DNA from: Moorella sp. Hama-1
GTDB taxonomy: Bacteria; Bacillota; DSM-521; Neomoorellales; Neomoorellaceae
Direction of reading: 5' to 3'
Assembly (NCBI RefSeq): GCF_023734095.1
Contig: NZ_AP024620.1
Coordinates: 2,414,501 to 2,478,500, forward strand
Length of the DNA stretch: 64,000 nt
The notes under the pieces are model-generated. The model saw only the letters and a list, made by a program, of their open reading frames with translations. It did no database searches and had not been told where the DNA came from. The translations under genes were made by a program, and so were the position numbers. Of this stretch, positions 26,063 through 35,710 are shown piece after piece. Numbering within the stretch: position 1 is the first letter of the stretch; every line of letters starts with the position of its first letter.

Positions 26063-26474
26063 TTTTCCGGCCTCCTTTGTCGATTCATTTCCTTTTTCTA
26101 TATTATACAGCGTAATAAACTTTCCTTCAAGATTTAATTGCAATCTAAGAAAATATTTTTCCCATTCTTGAAGGAAGATGGCAGAACCTTTTTATAACGG
26201 CCTGCATTAATTATTAATATCCTTCCCCATACGCAATTATCGTTAATAAAGATACGGCAGCCCAGCCGTTTGGACCGGCTCACCGGCTCATATCTCAGCG
26301 CATAATTACTGCTCTGGAGATAAAACCTAGTAGCGACCAGAAATCAAAGATAGAAAATCAGGGGTCAGAAATCTGTGTTACTGGCTACGCCAGTTCCTGA
26401 TTCCAATTTACCTTGTTAGTTATTTCTACTGGTGTCGCGTAAGCGGCATGAGTATCTTATCTGGAGGTTCTATA
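26063..26474. other. Divergent intergenic region, RpiR gene to galT
   Basis: The 410 bp hold the two divergent promoters, which I could not define convincingly. ACTGGC/GCCAGT (near 26382-26396) and AATCAGG/CCTGATT (26358/26397) form a weak nested hairpin before galT. No gene is seen. Confidence 0.4.
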
Positions 26475-27497
26475 ATGCCCGAATTACGCCAGGACCCGGT
26501 CAGTGATCGCTGGGTGGTTATAGCCACCGAACGCGCCCGCCGGCCTTCGGATTTCAAGGCGCCCCGGGAAGAAAAAAAAGGAGCCGCCAGCTGCCCCTTC
26601 TGCCCCGGTCACGAAAAGGAGACGCCGCCGGAGGTGCTGGCCTTTCGTGCCGAAGGCACTGCGCCCGACACCCCCGGCTGGCAGGTGCGGGTGGTGCCCA
26701 ATAAATTTGCCGCCCTCGCTCCCGGCGGCGAAGTAACCACTGAAAGCAAGGGGTTATACCAGACCATGAGTGGTACCGGCGCCCACGAGGTCATTATCGA
26801 GGGTCCGGAACACAATACCTTTTTCGTCGACCTGGCGCCTGACCACGCCATCCAGGTCCTCAAGGCCTGGCGCCAGCGTTACCTGCAGCTGAGCCGGAAT
26901 AAGAACCTGAAGTATATCCAACTATTTAAAAACCATGGCCGCACGGCCGGGGCCTCCCTGGAACACCCCCACAGCCAGATAATCGCCACTCCCCTGGTGC
27001 CTGCCGCCGTTAACCAGGAAATCCAGAGACTGCAGGATTACTGGCAGGAAAAAGAGAGCTGCCTCCTCTGCGACTTGATGGAAACCGAACTGGCGACGGG
27101 TACCAGGATTGTCGCCTTCAATAAAGAATTCCTGGCCTTCTGCCCCTTTGCCTCCCGTTTTCCCATGGAGATGCTGCTCCTGCCCCGGCGGCACCAGGCC
27201 GGCTTCGACAGCTGTGATGACGGGCAGCTGGAGCAACTGGCAGCCATCCTCCAGGATATCTTAAGCCGCCTGAAACAGGTGGCCGGCGACCCGCCCTTTA
27301 ACCTGGTTCTGCACACGGCCCCCCTGCACCAGGAGGACGCTATCTACCACTGGCATTTGGAACTCCTGCCCCGGCTGACTATTGTCGCCGGGTTTGAATG
27401 GGGTACAGGGATGTACATCAACCCCACCCCGCCGGAAATCGCCGCCCAATCCCTAAACGAAATAGAGCGGGGAAGTTCAGATAAAGCTACCAGTTAG
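26475..27497 (+). CDS. galT: Galactose-1-phosphate uridylyltransferase (GalT, HIT superfamily)
   Basis: The ATG at 26475 follows CTGGAGG by seven bases. The 340-residue protein starts MPELRQDPVSDRWVVIA, contains the zinc-binding CPFCPGHE and the nucleophilic His in NHGRTAGASLEHPHSQ (HPHSQ), and ends with a HWHLE-type second His cluster (YHWHLELLPR). It exchanges UMP between UDP-glucose and hexose-1-phosphate. Directly upstream of glgA, it may act in glucan or UDP-sugar metabolism as much as in galactose use. Closely related genes also encode ADP-glucose:phosphate adenylyltransferases, an alternative that fits a glgA neighbour. Confidence 0.87.
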   Translation: MPELRQDPVSDRWVVIATERARRPSDFKAPREEKKGAASCPFCPGHEKETPPEVLAFRAEGTAPDTPGWQVRVVPNKFAALAPGGEVTTESKGLYQTMSGTGAHEVIIEGPEHNTFFVDLAPDHAIQVLKAWRQRYLQLSRNKNLKYIQLFKNHGRTAGASLEHPHSQIIATPLVPAAVNQEIQRLQDYWQEKESCLLCDLMETELATGTRIVAFNKEFLAFCPFASRFPMEMLLLPRRHQAGFDSCDDGQLEQLAAILQDILSRLKQVAGDPPFNLVLHTAPLHQEDAIYHWHLELLPRLTIVAGFEWGTGMYINPTPPEIAAQSLNEIERGSSDKATS

Positions 27498-27606
27498 GCG
27501 TGGCCACAAACGGCCTGGCTGTTAAAAAGATAGCGCTGCAAATATACACGAATAAGGGCGGAAGAACCCTCCGGGCGAACAGAAAATGCAGATTGGAGGA
27601 AGCGCG

Positions 27607-29070
27607 ATGAAAAAACCCTTGAAGATCTTGCTGGTTTCTCCCGAGGTAGCGCCCCTGGCTAAGACCGGCGGCCTGGCTGATGTGGCCGGCAGCCTGCCCA
27701 AGGCCCTGGCCGCCCGGGGCCATGAAGTCCGGGTTGCCATGCCGCGCTACCGCCAGGTTAAGGATGTTGACTACCTTACCGACCTGCCGGTAGAGATGGA
27801 CGGCAGCTTGGAGACGGCCATTATCCGCCAGGCGAAACTCCCCGGTGAAGCCGGGGTGCCGGTATACCTGATTGACAACTACAAGTTTTTCTACCGCGAT
27901 GGCCTGTACGGTTACGGCGACGACGGCATGCGTTTCAACTTTTTCTGTAAGGCTATCTTGTCTATGCTGCCCTGGCTGGAGTTTCAGCCGGACATTATCC
28001 ATTGCAACGACTGGCAGACCGGACCCCTACCCCTGTTCCTCAAGGTCAAACACGAGGATAATCCCTTTTACCGGGAGACGGCTACCATCTATACCATTCA
28101 CAACTTGCAGTACCAGGGGACTTTCCCCCGCAGCATTCTCAAAACCATGGCCCTCGGCGAGGAATTCTTCTCCCCGGAGCGCCTGGAGTTTTACGGCCAG
28201 GTAAGTTATATGAAGGCCGGCATCCTGTACGCCGACCTGGTCAACACCGTCAGCAAGAAATACGCCCTGGAAATCCAGACCCCGGAGTACGGCGAGCGCC
28301 TGGACGGTTTGCTCCGCAAAAGGGCTGCCGACCTGCGGGGCATCCTGAACGGCATCGATTACGAAGAATTCGACCCGGACACCGACCGGCGCCTGGCCGT
28401 TAATTACAACTCTAACCATATGGAGAAAAGGAAGGAGAACAAGACGGCCCTGCAGCGGGAGATGGAACTGCCCGTCAAAGACGTTCCCGTCCTGGGGCTA
28501 ATCTCCCGCCTGGTGAGCCAGAAGGGCCTGGACCTCCTGGCCGCCATCCTGGACCCCCTGATGCAGCAGGACCTGCAGTTTGTCCTCCTGGGAAGCGGCG
28601 AGGACTACTACCAGCAGCTCTTCTCCCGCTACAAGGTCAAGTACCGGGATAAAATGGCCGTCAAGATCGGTTTCGACCCGGTCCTGGCCCAGCATATCTA
28701 CGCCGGCTGCGATATCTTCCTGATGCCCTCCCGCTTCGAGCCCTGCGGCCTGGGCCAGATGATCAGCCTACGCTACGGCGCCGTCCCCGTGGTCCGGGCC
28801 ACCGGCGGCTTGGAGGATACCATCAAAGACTTTCACCAGTTTCCGGGCGTGGGTAACGGCTTCTCCTTCCGCGACTACCAACCCCAGGCTCTCCTGGATA
28901 CTATCAACCGCGCCCTCCACGTCTACCGCCACGAACCCGATGAATGGCGCCAACTGGTGCGGCGGGGCATGGCCGCCGATTTCTCCTGGAACGCCTCGGC
29001 CGGCCACTACGAGGAGATGTACCGGGAGGCCCTGGACAAACGCCGGGCCGCCATGTTTAAGGTGGGATAA
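27607..29070 (+). CDS. glgA: Glycogen/starch synthase, ADP-glucose type (GT5)
   Basis: The ATG at 27607 follows TTGGAGGAAG; the longer frame from 27586 starts before this site. The 487-residue enzyme has the GT5 ADP-glucose loop KTGGLADVAGSLPKAL near residue 20, HCNDWQTGPLPL, GLISRLVSQKGLDLL, and RFEPCGLGQMISLRYGAVPV near the C-terminus. It elongates alpha-1,4-glucan from ADP-glucose in the cytosol. The galT stop lies 110 bp upstream and a starch-binding protein gene follows convergently, so this is a small glucan locus. Confidence 0.95.
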   Translation: MKKPLKILLVSPEVAPLAKTGGLADVAGSLPKALAARGHEVRVAMPRYRQVKDVDYLTDLPVEMDGSLETAIIRQAKLPGEAGVPVYLIDNYKFFYRDGLYGYGDDGMRFNFFCKAILSMLPWLEFQPDIIHCNDWQTGPLPLFLKVKHEDNPFYRETATIYTIHNLQYQGTFPRSILKTMALGEEFFSPERLEFYGQVSYMKAGILYADLVNTVSKKYALEIQTPEYGERLDGLLRKRAADLRGILNGIDYEEFDPDTDRRLAVNYNSNHMEKRKENKTALQREMELPVKDVPVLGLISRLVSQKGLDLLAAILDPLMQQDLQFVLLGSGEDYYQQLFSRYKVKYRDKMAVKIGFDPVLAQHIYAGCDIFLMPSRFEPCGLGQMISLRYGAVPVVRATGGLEDTIKDFHQFPGVGNGFSFRDYQPQALLDTINRALHVYRHEPDEWRQLVRRGMAADFSWNASAGHYEEMYREALDKRRAAMFKVG

Positions 29071-29231
29071 AACCGGGGTAAAGCCTATTTTTCGCGGTCG
29101 TTACCAGGGAACCGAAGCCACCTGGTCGCAGTTCTTCGGTCGGCTCAATGCGGGGGCTTCAAAGGAATGTACCAGGTTTTCTTGGATGATAAAGTGCAAG
29201 AAGATGCTTGTAACTATGCCGGCAAATATTT

Positions 29232-29258
29232 AACCCCTTGCGTTTCCAGCAAGGGGTT
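29232..29258. terminator. Bidirectional terminator between glgA and CBM gene
   Basis: AACCCCTTGC and GCAAGGGGTT form a 10-bp stem with a 7-nt loop between convergent genes. Confidence 0.75.
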
Positions 29259-29263
29259 CTTCA

Positions 29264-29653
29264 TTACCTGCGTCCCGGCAGTTCGCCATTATGAATCTCA
29301 AAGCTCCAGTTGAGGCCGTTGTTGTTGTCCCAGTTGTCGGCGCTGTCCTTGAAGCAGATGTTCAAACGGCTGGTGTCCTCGACCCGGATATTCTTCACCC
29401 AGCCGTAACCGGTGCGTTCCATGCGGTAATCGCAAATATCCCGCCAGTTATTGGCATCACCATAACCGGTGCGCATCCATACCTGGTCGGCGCCGCAGTT
29501 ATCCAGCAGCCCGTGGTAGAGAACAGTCACCTCATCACCGGCGGTGATAGGCACCGGGTCGACCACCACCCCACCGGGATACTCGGCCGCCCGCATTTGT
29601 TGCAATCTCGTCCGTTCGTCGTTAACAAAGCGGCTGCGGTTTTTATCGCCCAT
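29264..29653 (-). CDS. Stand-alone starch-binding domain protein (CBM25-like)
   Basis: The 129-residue protein has GGGAGGTAATT before its ATG. After a basic N-terminus (MGDKNRSRFVNDERTRL) there is a beta-sandwich-like region with ITAGDEVTVLYHGLLDNCGA, VWMRTGYGDANNW and CFKDSADNWDNNNGLNWSFEI, the spacing of Trp, Tyr and Asn residues seen in CBM25/CBM53 starch-binding modules. No catalytic domain or signal peptide is attached. Convergent with glgA, it may bind intracellular glycogen as a scaffold or regulator. Confidence 0.72.
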   Translation of the reverse strand: MGDKNRSRFVNDERTRLQQMRAAEYPGGVVVDPVPITAGDEVTVLYHGLLDNCGADQVWMRTGYGDANNWRDICDYRMERTGYGWVKNIRVEDTSRLNICFKDSADNWDNNNGLNWSFEIHNGELPGRR

Positions 29654-29722
29654 GATAATTACCTCCCAGGGAAAGTTTCTTAACTTAGCTTTCCCTGGCT
29701 GGAGGTCAAGCTATACAGCCGG

Positions 29723-30865
29723 TTACATGGCCGCTTTTTTCTTCTCTTCCTGCAGATCATCGTAGATATGGGCCAGTTCTTTATCAAAGAGGGGCCGCTT
29801 CAGTTCCACCGCCAGGGCCCGGACCCGGGCCAGGATGGCTGCGGCTTCCTCTTCCTCCAGGTGGACGCCGTATTCGGCAAACTTGGCCTTGATGGCTGCC
29901 GTACCGGAATGCTTACCAATGACAATCTGCCGTTCCAGGCCAACCTCTTCCGGTTTCATGACTTCATAGGTGCGCGGGTCCTTCAGGGCGCCGTCGGCAT
30001 GAATACCCGATTCGTGGGCGAACATGTTGCTCCCCACAATGGCCTTCCAGGCCGGCAGTTTGCGGTGGGCAGCCATGGAGACGTACTCGGCCAGTTCGCG
30101 GAACTGCTCCGTTTTGAAGTTCAGGTCGATATCGGCCAGGTATTTCAGGGCCATGACTACTTCCTCCAGGGCGGCGTTGCCGGCCCGTTCGCCCAGGCCC
30201 ACCACCGTCACCCCGGCATACCTGGCCCCGGCGCGAATGCCGGCCAGGGTATTGGCCGTAGCCATGCCGAAGTCGTTGTGCATGTGCATCTCTACATCCA
30301 GGCCCACTTCTTCGATCAACCATTTTATTTTTTCATAAGTGCCGAAGGGATCCATAATGCCCACCGTATCGCAGAAGCGCAGGCGGTCGGCGCCGGCCTC
30401 CCGGGCGGCCCGGGCAAACTGGAGCAAATAGTCCGGGTCGGTGCGGCTGGCGTCCTCGGCATTAACGGAGACGTAGAGGCCGTGTTTCTTAGCGAAGGCG
30501 CAGGCCCGGGACATGGACTCAATAACCTTTTCCCTGGTACTGCGCAGCTTGTGCTCGATATGGATGTCGGAGGTAGAAATGGAAACAGCCACGGCATCGC
30601 AGCCACAGTCGAGGGAGTGCCGGACATCGTCGATGACGGCCCGGTTCCAGCCCATGATACTCGCCCGTAAGCCGGCGTCGACAATATCTTTGATCACCTT
30701 TTTCTCGTCGCCACCCATGACCGGGACCCCGGCTTCAATTTGATCGACACCAATGGCGTCCAGCATCTTGGCAATGCGCAGTTTTTCACTGTTGGCAAAG
30801 ACCACTCCGGCCGTCTGCTCGCCGTCCCGGAGGGTGGTATCGACGATTTTAATCTTCCCGTCCAT
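29723..30865 (-). CDS. nifV: Homocitrate synthase-like (NifV / LeuA family)
   Basis: The 380-residue protein has the DRE-TIM metallolyase motifs: KIVDTTLRDGEQTAGVVF at the N-terminus (metal Asp and catalytic Arg), VSVNAEDASRTDP, the HMHNDFGMATAN metal-binding His pair near residue 197, GLGERAGNAALEEV and the SGIHADG C-terminal segment. It lacks the long LeuA regulatory domain, which fits NifV-type homocitrate synthase. It would condense acetyl-CoA with 2-oxoglutarate. No other nif gene is in view, so a role in another 2-oxoacid extension is possible. A SigH-like promoter is at 30910-30938. Confidence 0.82.
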   Translation of the reverse strand: MDGKIKIVDTTLRDGEQTAGVVFANSEKLRIAKMLDAIGVDQIEAGVPVMGGDEKKVIKDIVDAGLRASIMGWNRAVIDDVRHSLDCGCDAVAVSISTSDIHIEHKLRSTREKVIESMSRACAFAKKHGLYVSVNAEDASRTDPDYLLQFARAAREAGADRLRFCDTVGIMDPFGTYEKIKWLIEEVGLDVEMHMHNDFGMATANTLAGIRAGARYAGVTVVGLGERAGNAALEEVVMALKYLADIDLNFKTEQFRELAEYVSMAAHRKLPAWKAIVGSNMFAHESGIHADGALKDPRTYEVMKPEEVGLERQIVIGKHSGTAAIKAKFAEYGVHLEEEEAAAILARVRALAVELKRPLFDKELAHIYDDLQEEKKKAAM

Positions 30866-30909
30866 CTTTTCACCCCTTTGTGAAGGTTTTACGCCAGCGT
30901 ATCTAGTTT

Positions 30910-30938
30910 AATTTCGCCATAAAAACGTTGAATCCTGC
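30910..30938 (-). promoter_or_regulatory. SigH-like promoter for nifV-like gene
   Basis: On the minus strand, GCAGGATTC (30938-30930) and GGCGAAATT (30918-30910) are 11 nt apart, 45 bp upstream of the start; the -10 has GAAA instead of GAAT. Confidence 0.45.
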
Positions 30939-30973
30939 CTGGTACCGGATAGAATCCTGTATACTTGCCCGTT

Positions 30974-31795
30974 TTAGCGCCGGTGCAGCCACTCCTCGCC
31001 GGCATATTTGGCCTTTAGCTCTTCCAGGCGCCCCTTTTCCCCTTCCGTCAGGCCGGACGTAACGAATTCGATCCCGTAGAGCCTGCTAAAAGCCCGGACT
31101 ATACCCGTTTTTATCTCAGCGGCTGCAACACTGCGGCCCAGTATCTCCGCCAGGCCGCAGGCCTGGCGATAAAACTTCGCCTGGAGGCGCCGGCGGACGG
31201 CTTCCGCAGGCATTTTCAGGACGGCGAAGAGATCCTCCCCATTGAGGTTGATAACTATGGAACCGTGCTGGAGGACCACGCCGCCCTTGCGGGTCTGGGC
31301 GCTGCCGACCAGCTTGCGGCCGCCGCAGGTAATCTCATACCAGGAGGGGGCGTCAAAGCAGGCGGCGGTGGAGTGCTCCTCGTGGGCCCCTTTGCGGCCC
31401 GAGGCGATTTCCACCGGGGCCCCCAGCTCCCGGAGCCCCCCGGCCAGGGCCGCCGCCAGGCGCAGGTAGGAGGGGCGAATGCCACCGAGCATCAGGGGGT
31501 GGTCTTCCCGGGCCACCACGCTATAGGTGACCTCGTCGTCGTGGAGGACGGCCCGGCCGCCCGTCAGGCGCCGCACCAGCCCCAGGCCCCGCTCTTTCAC
31601 GGCCTCCAGATCGATTTCTTTCTCTAACTGCTGGAAATAACCCAGGGAAATGGTGGGCGGCGACCAGGCATAGAAGCGCAACGTCGGCGGCGTCTGTCCC
31701 CCCTGGTGCTCCAGGAGGATGGCTTCGTCGATGGCCATATTGGTATAAGGGTCGGCCACGTCGGTATCGAGAAGGCGCCAGGTTTCCGCCGGCAT
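30974..31795 (-). CDS. lipM: Octanoyltransferase LipM / lipoate-protein ligase A family
   Basis: The 273-residue protein has the BPL/LplA fold: RLLDTDVADPYTNMAIDEAI, PPTLRFYAWSPPTISLGYFQ, RRLTGGRAVLHDDEVTYSVV, and the LipM-type segment CFDAPSWYEITCGGRKLVGS followed by AQTRKGG and LQHGSI. The cysteine in CFDAPSWYE is the expected acyl-enzyme residue of LipM. It loads octanoyl (or lipoyl) groups on a carrier; the natural client is GcvH, whose operon ends 640 bp upstream on the same strand. Confidence 0.87.
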   Translation of the reverse strand: MPAETWRLLDTDVADPYTNMAIDEAILLEHQGGQTPPTLRFYAWSPPTISLGYFQQLEKEIDLEAVKERGLGLVRRLTGGRAVLHDDEVTYSVVAREDHPLMLGGIRPSYLRLAAALAGGLRELGAPVEIASGRKGAHEEHSTAACFDAPSWYEITCGGRKLVGSAQTRKGGVVLQHGSIVINLNGEDLFAVLKMPAEAVRRRLQAKFYRQACGLAEILGRSVAAAEIKTGIVRAFSRLYGIEFVTSGLTEGEKGRLEELKAKYAGEEWLHRR

Positions 31796-31832
31796 AGATA
31801 GACCTCCCTGAACTTGAACGGACTATATCGCA

Positions 31833-32090
31833 TTAATACTTCTTAAGGATATCGTGATGACCGCAGGCTAATAATACCAGAGTATCACCGGTCCGCTCAA
31901 AAATAACCCGGATGCTGATGCTGGCATAGGCTTCCCAAAAGGGTGTTCCTTTAATACCATGTACCTTGAGGGAAGGATGGCCCGGGTTTTGAGCCAGGAA
32001 GCGTATGGTTTTCAACACGTGCTTTTGAGCTTCTTTGCTTAACTCTTGAAACTGGTCCAGGAAACTATCAGTCCTTATTATCTGAGGCAT
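31833..32090 (-). CDS. RelE/ParE-superfamily toxin
   Basis: The 85-residue basic protein (LDQFQELSKEAQKHVLKTIR, HPSLKVHGIKG, AYASISIRVIFERTGDTLVL, then LACGHHDI) has the length and pattern of a RelE-fold toxin. It probably cleaves mRNA at the ribosome or otherwise blocks growth. Its start overlaps the antitoxin gene by 23 bp, with GGAG upstream, so the two are translationally coupled. Confidence 0.82.
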   Translation of the reverse strand: MPQIIRTDSFLDQFQELSKEAQKHVLKTIRFLAQNPGHPSLKVHGIKGTPFWEAYASISIRVIFERTGDTLVLLACGHHDILKKY

Positions 32091-32376
32091 GCTCCAGTTC
32101 TCCTATTAATTCTTCGACATCACCATAACTCTTTACCCGCTCTTCCGCCAGATCCTGCAAGCTCTTTTGCATTCTTTCCTGCCATTCCTCGCTCCAGAAA
32201 TATTCCTGTTGCCTGGGGTGCCAGTCAACCGGGACAAGGCGAAGGCTGTTGCTATCTTCGGCCAACTCTAAACGTACATAATCACCCTCTTTAAGGCCCA
32301 GTTTCCTGGCCAGCTGGCCTATACTGATAAGCATCCTTTTCTGCACTTGCTGAATTATTGCTGGTTCCCGATTCAT
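32068..32376 (-). CDS. AbrB/MazE-type antitoxin
   Basis: The 102-residue protein begins with a swapped-hairpin AbrB-like segment (QQVQKRMLISIGQLARKLGL, then KEGDYVRLEL). Its acidic C-terminus is typical of the toxin-wrapping tail of antitoxins. It precedes and overlaps the RelE-like toxin gene. It should bind its own promoter and neutralise the toxin. A TATAAT box on the minus strand at 32417-32412 lies 36 bp upstream of the start. Confidence 0.8.
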   Translation of the reverse strand: MNREPAIIQQVQKRMLISIGQLARKLGLKEGDYVRLELAEDSNSLRLVPVDWHPRQQEYFWSEEWQERMQKSLQDLAEERVKSYGDVEELIGELEHASDNKD

Positions 32377-32411
32377 CTCTAGTGCACCTCTTATTGATTC
32401 TGTTTTTCTGT

Positions 32412-32440
32412 ATTATAACACAACGCTCTATAATTAAAAA
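32412..32440 (-). promoter_or_regulatory. Probable promoter of the toxin-antitoxin pair
   Basis: A perfect TATAAT on the minus strand (32417-32412) with an AT-rich region 17 nt upstream; the -35 (TTTTTA) is poor. Confidence 0.4.
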
Positions 32441-32463
32441 GCCGGCAAGATAGGGCTTGCCGG
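32436..32463 (-). terminator. Intrinsic terminator of the gcv operon
   Basis: GCCGGCAAG and CTTGCCGGC pair around 5 nt, followed on the minus strand by TTTTTAATTA, right after the gcvPB stop. Confidence 0.85.
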
Positions 32464-32488
32464 CCAAAATTTAAGTTCTCCGCGCTGC

Positions 32489-33946
32489 TTACTTTTCCTG
32501 CCAGCGTAAGACCGGGTTCCTGGCGGCGCCGACTTCGTCCAGGCGCCGCACCGGGGTGTTGTGGGGCGCACTGTGCAGGACCTCCGGGTCCTCGACTGCT
32601 TCTTTACTGATGGCAATCAAAGCATCGCAGAAGGCGTCCAGGGTCTCCTTCGGCTCCGTTTCCGTGGGCTCGATCATCATGGCTTCGTGGACAATGAGGG
32701 GGAAGTAGATGGTCGGGGCATGGAAACCGTAGTCCAGGAGGCGTTTGGCTATATCCAGGGTGTGGACGCCGGCGTCATTGACTTCCTGGGGCGGGGCGAT
32801 GACGAATTCGTGCTTGCACACCCGGTCAAAGGGCACTTTGAAATAGGGTCGCAGCCGCGCCAGCATGTAGTTGGCGTTCAAGACGGCCTGTTCGCTGACC
32901 CTTTGCAGACCCGGGGCCCCCAGGGAGCGGATATAGGTGTAGGCCTTGACCATGACGCCGAAGTTGCCGTAGAAGGAACGGACCTGGCCGATGCTCTGGG
33001 GCCGGTCGTAATCCAGGTAATACTGGCCGTCCTCCCGGCGGGCCACCACCGGCACCGGCAGGAAGGGTGTCAGGTGCTCCTGCACCCCCACCGGGCCGCT
33101 GCCGGGACCACCGCCGCCGTGGGGGGTGGAAAAGGTCTTGTGCAGGTTCAGGTGGACCACATCAAAACCCATATCCCCCGGCCGGGTGATACCCATGACG
33201 GCATTCAGGTTGGCGCCGTCATAATAAAGGAGGCCGCCGGCTGCATGGACAATGGCCGCCATTTCTTCAATATTGCTCTCAAAAAGGCCCAGGGTGTTGG
33301 GGTTGGTCAGCATCAGGGCGGCGGTCCAGGGACCGACGGCCGCCCGCAGGGCTGCCAAATCCACCAGGCCCCGCTCATCGGAGGGTACCTGGACTACCTC
33401 CAGGCCGGCCATGGCGGCACTGGCCGGGTTGGTACCGTGGGCAGAATCCGGGACCAGCACCTGGCGCCGCTCCAGGTCGCCGCGGCTGCGGTGGTAGGCG
33501 GCGATGATATCCAGGCCGGTATATTCCCCGTGGGCCCCGGCCGCCGGCTGCAGGGTGACGGCGGCCATACCGGTAATCTCTGCCAGGTATTGCTGCAGGT
33601 TATACATGAGTTCTAGCGCCCCCTGGGCGGCCTCAGCCGGAACATACGGGTGCAGGCTATTAAAGCCGGGCAGGTTGGCTGCCGCCTCGTTCACCTTGGG
33701 GTTATACTTCATGGTGCAGGAACCCAGGGGATAGAAACCGGTGTCCACGCCATAGTTCAGGCTCGATAAATGGGTAAAGTGGCGCACTACCTCCACTTCG
33801 CTCAATTCCGGCAGGGCGGCGTCGGCCTGGCGGCGAGTAGTCTCCGGCAGGTAATCCTCCACCTTCCCCGGTACGTCACATTCCGGCAGGGTATAACCCC
33901 GCCGTCCCGGGGCACCGAGTTCAAAGAGTAAGGGTTCCGTCTTCAT
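32489..33946 (-). CDS. gcvPB: Glycine dehydrogenase (decarboxylating) subunit 2, P-protein beta
   Basis: This 485-residue subunit of the two-part P-protein carries the PLP site: [20 protein letters not shown] near residue 265, with Lys in [14 protein letters not shown]. Other blocks are [18 protein letters not shown] and [20 protein letters not shown]. It decarboxylates glycine and passes aminomethyl to lipoyl-GcvH. The start overlaps the gcvPA stop by four bases (ATGA). It is the last gene of the operon before the terminator. Confidence 0.97.
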   Translation of the reverse strand: MKTEPLLFELGAPGRRGYTLPECDVPGKVEDYLPETTRRQADAALPELSEVEVVRHFTHLSSLNYGVDTGFYPLGSCTMKYNPKVNEAAANLPGFNSLHPYVPAEAAQGALELMYNLQQYLAEITGMAAVTLQPAAGAHGEYTGLDIIAAYHRSRGDLERRQVLVPDSAHGTNPASAAMAGLEVVQVPSDERGLVDLAALRAAVGPWTAALMLTNPNTLGLFESNIEEMAAIVHAAGGLLYYDGANLNAVMGITRPGDMGFDVVHLNLHKTFSTPHGGGGPGSGPVGVQEHLTPFLPVPVVARREDGQYYLDYDRPQSIGQVRSFYGNFGVMVKAYTYIRSLGAPGLQRVSEQAVLNANYMLARLRPYFKVPFDRVCKHEFVIAPPQEVNDAGVHTLDIAKRLLDYGFHAPTIYFPLIVHEAMMIEPTETEPKETLDAFCDALIAISKEAVEDPEVLHSAPHNTPVRRLDEVGAARNPVLRWQEK

Positions 33947-35277
33947 GCCAGCATCCCCCCCATGGCCGCCACCAGGGCGTCTATTTCTTCTCTGGTCCGG
34001 ACTTCAGTGACGGTAAAGAGCAGGGCGCCCTTGAGTTCGTGATAAAAGCGTCCCAGGTCGAACCCGGCGGCAAATCCCTTCTCCGCCAGGCTCCGGGCTA
34101 CAGCGGCGGGCGCCAGCTTTGTTTTTAAGACAAATTCATGGAAGAATGGCCCGTTAAAGAGCGGCGTCACCCCGGGCAGGGCAGCCAGCTGCTTTTGGGC
34201 GTAATGGGCCTTCAACAGGCACTGGCGGGCTACCTCACGCAGGCCTTCCTTACCCAGGTCCGCCAGATAGATGGTGGCCGCCAGGGCGCAGAGGGCCTCG
34301 TTGGAACAGATGTTGGAGGTGGCCTTTTCCCGGCGGATATGCTGCTCCCGGGCCTGGAGGGTGAGGACGTAGGCGCGTTTGCCGTCCACGTCCGTGGTCT
34401 GGCCGACGATGCGGCCCGGCAGGCGCCGCAGCAGCTTCTCCCGGGCGGCGATAAAGCCCAGGTAGGGACCGCCGAAGTTCAGGGGATTGCCCAGGCCCTG
34501 GCCCTCGCCTACGGCCAGGTCGGCGCCATATTCGCCCGGGGCCGCGAGCAGCCCCAGAGAAATGGGGTCGACGACGGCAATACTTAAAGCCCCGGCTTTG
34601 TGAGCCAGCTCAGCGGCCGCAGCCATAGTTTCAATTTGACCAAAGAAATTGGGACTCTGCAGGATTACCCCGGCGACGTCCTTGCCCGCCAGTTTTTCCA
34701 GGGCCGCCAGATCCGTCCGGCCGTCCTGCAGGGGTACCTCCCCCAGTTCCACGCCCTGACCCCGGGCATAGGTGGTCAGGACCGTCCGGTACTGGGGGTT
34801 TACAGCCCGGGAGACCAAAATTTTGGGCCGCCGGGTGGCGTTGCAGGCCACCAGGGCCGCCTCGGCCGTAGCCGTGGCCCCGTCGTAGTGGGAGGCCGTG
34901 GCCACATCCAGGCCCGTCAATTCGCAAATTAATGATTGGAACTCAAAGATCGCCTGGAGGGTCCCCTGGCTGATCTCCGGTTGATAGGGCGTGTAGGCCG
35001 TGTAAAACTCGGAACGGGCCAGGAGGTGGCCGACCACGCTGGGAATGAAGTGTTCGTAGGCCCCGGCCCCCAGGAAGGAAACCAGCCTTTTGTTTTTCCC
35101 GGCCAGTTCCTCCAGGTGGCGCCAGACCTCAGCCTCCGCCATGGGCCGGGGGAGATCGAGCTCCCGGCCCAGGCGCACGCTGTTAGGTATATCACTGAAA
35201 AGCTCTTCCATCCGGTTGGCACCGCAGGCCGCCAGCATCTGCTGCTGCTCCGCCGCCGTGGTGGGAATGTAGGTCAT
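33943..35277 (-). CDS. gcvPA: Glycine dehydrogenase (decarboxylating) subunit 1, P-protein alpha
   Basis: The 444-residue protein starts [18 protein letters not shown] and contains [38 protein letters not shown] and [18 protein letters not shown], the conserved blocks of the alpha half of the split P-protein. It pairs with GcvPB to make the PLP decarboxylase. The gcvH stop is five bases upstream of its ATG and GGAGAAGGGGGAG serves as ribosome site. Confidence 0.97.
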   Translation of the reverse strand: MTYIPTTAAEQQQMLAACGANRMEELFSDIPNSVRLGRELDLPRPMAEAEVWRHLEELAGKNKRLVSFLGAGAYEHFIPSVVGHLLARSEFYTAYTPYQPEISQGTLQAIFEFQSLICELTGLDVATASHYDGATATAEAALVACNATRRPKILVSRAVNPQYRTVLTTYARGQGVELGEVPLQDGRTDLAALEKLAGKDVAGVILQSPNFFGQIETMAAAAELAHKAGALSIAVVDPISLGLLAAPGEYGADLAVGEGQGLGNPLNFGGPYLGFIAAREKLLRRLPGRIVGQTTDVDGKRAYVLTLQAREQHIRREKATSNICSNEALCALAATIYLADLGKEGLREVARQCLLKAHYAQKQLAALPGVTPLFNGPFFHEFVLKTKLAPAAVARSLAEKGFAAGFDLGRFYHELKGALLFTVTEVRTREEIDALVAAMGGMLA

Positions 35278-35281
35278 CCCC

Positions 35282-35674
35282 TTACTCCCCCTTCTCCTCC
35301 TTCACCAATTGCTGGTAGGCACCAGCATCCATGAGGCTCTCTACTTCACCCGGGTCGGTTAATTCCAGTTCAATCATCCAGCCCTTGCCGTAAGGGTCGG
35401 TGTTAATGTCCTGGGGGGCATCCAGGAGGGCTTCGTTGACGGCGACGACCTTGCCCCCTACCGGAGCGTAGACGTCGGAAGCCGACTTGACGGACTCGAC
35501 GACGCCAAAGCTGTCACCGGCGGACAGTTCGTCACCGACCTGGGGTAATTCGACGAAGACGATGTCTCCCAGGGATTCCTGGGCGTAATCGGTGATACCG
35601 ATGCGGGCCCGGTTGCCATCCATTTCCACCCATTCGTGGTCCTTACTGTAGTGTAAATTGGCGGGGAAATCCAT
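35282..35674 (-). CDS. gcvH: Glycine cleavage system H protein
   Basis: The 130-residue lipoyl carrier has FPANLHYSKDHEWVEMDGNR at the start and the lipoyl Lys in FGVVESVKSASDVYAPV (ESVKS). It shuttles the aminomethyl group between the P- and T-proteins. A 222-bp gap with inverted repeats separates it from gcvT upstream. LipM nearby probably loads its octanoyl/lipoyl group. Confidence 0.97.
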   Translation of the reverse strand: MDFPANLHYSKDHEWVEMDGNRARIGITDYAQESLGDIVFVELPQVGDELSAGDSFGVVESVKSASDVYAPVGGKVVAVNEALLDAPQDINTDPYGKGWMIELELTDPGEVESLMDAGAYQQLVKEEKGE

Positions 35675-35710
35675 GCGGGCAATTCCTCCTTTGAATGAGA
35701 TGTGGGAAGT

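Noticed and set aside
29723-30865. 2-isopropylmalate synthase (LeuA)
   Set aside because: The protein is about 380 residues and lacks the C-terminal allosteric domain of LeuA; NifV-type homocitrate synthase fits better.
32561-33616. 351-codon plus-strand frame opposite gcvPB
   Set aside because: Antisense shadow of a confirmed P-protein gene; no independent support.
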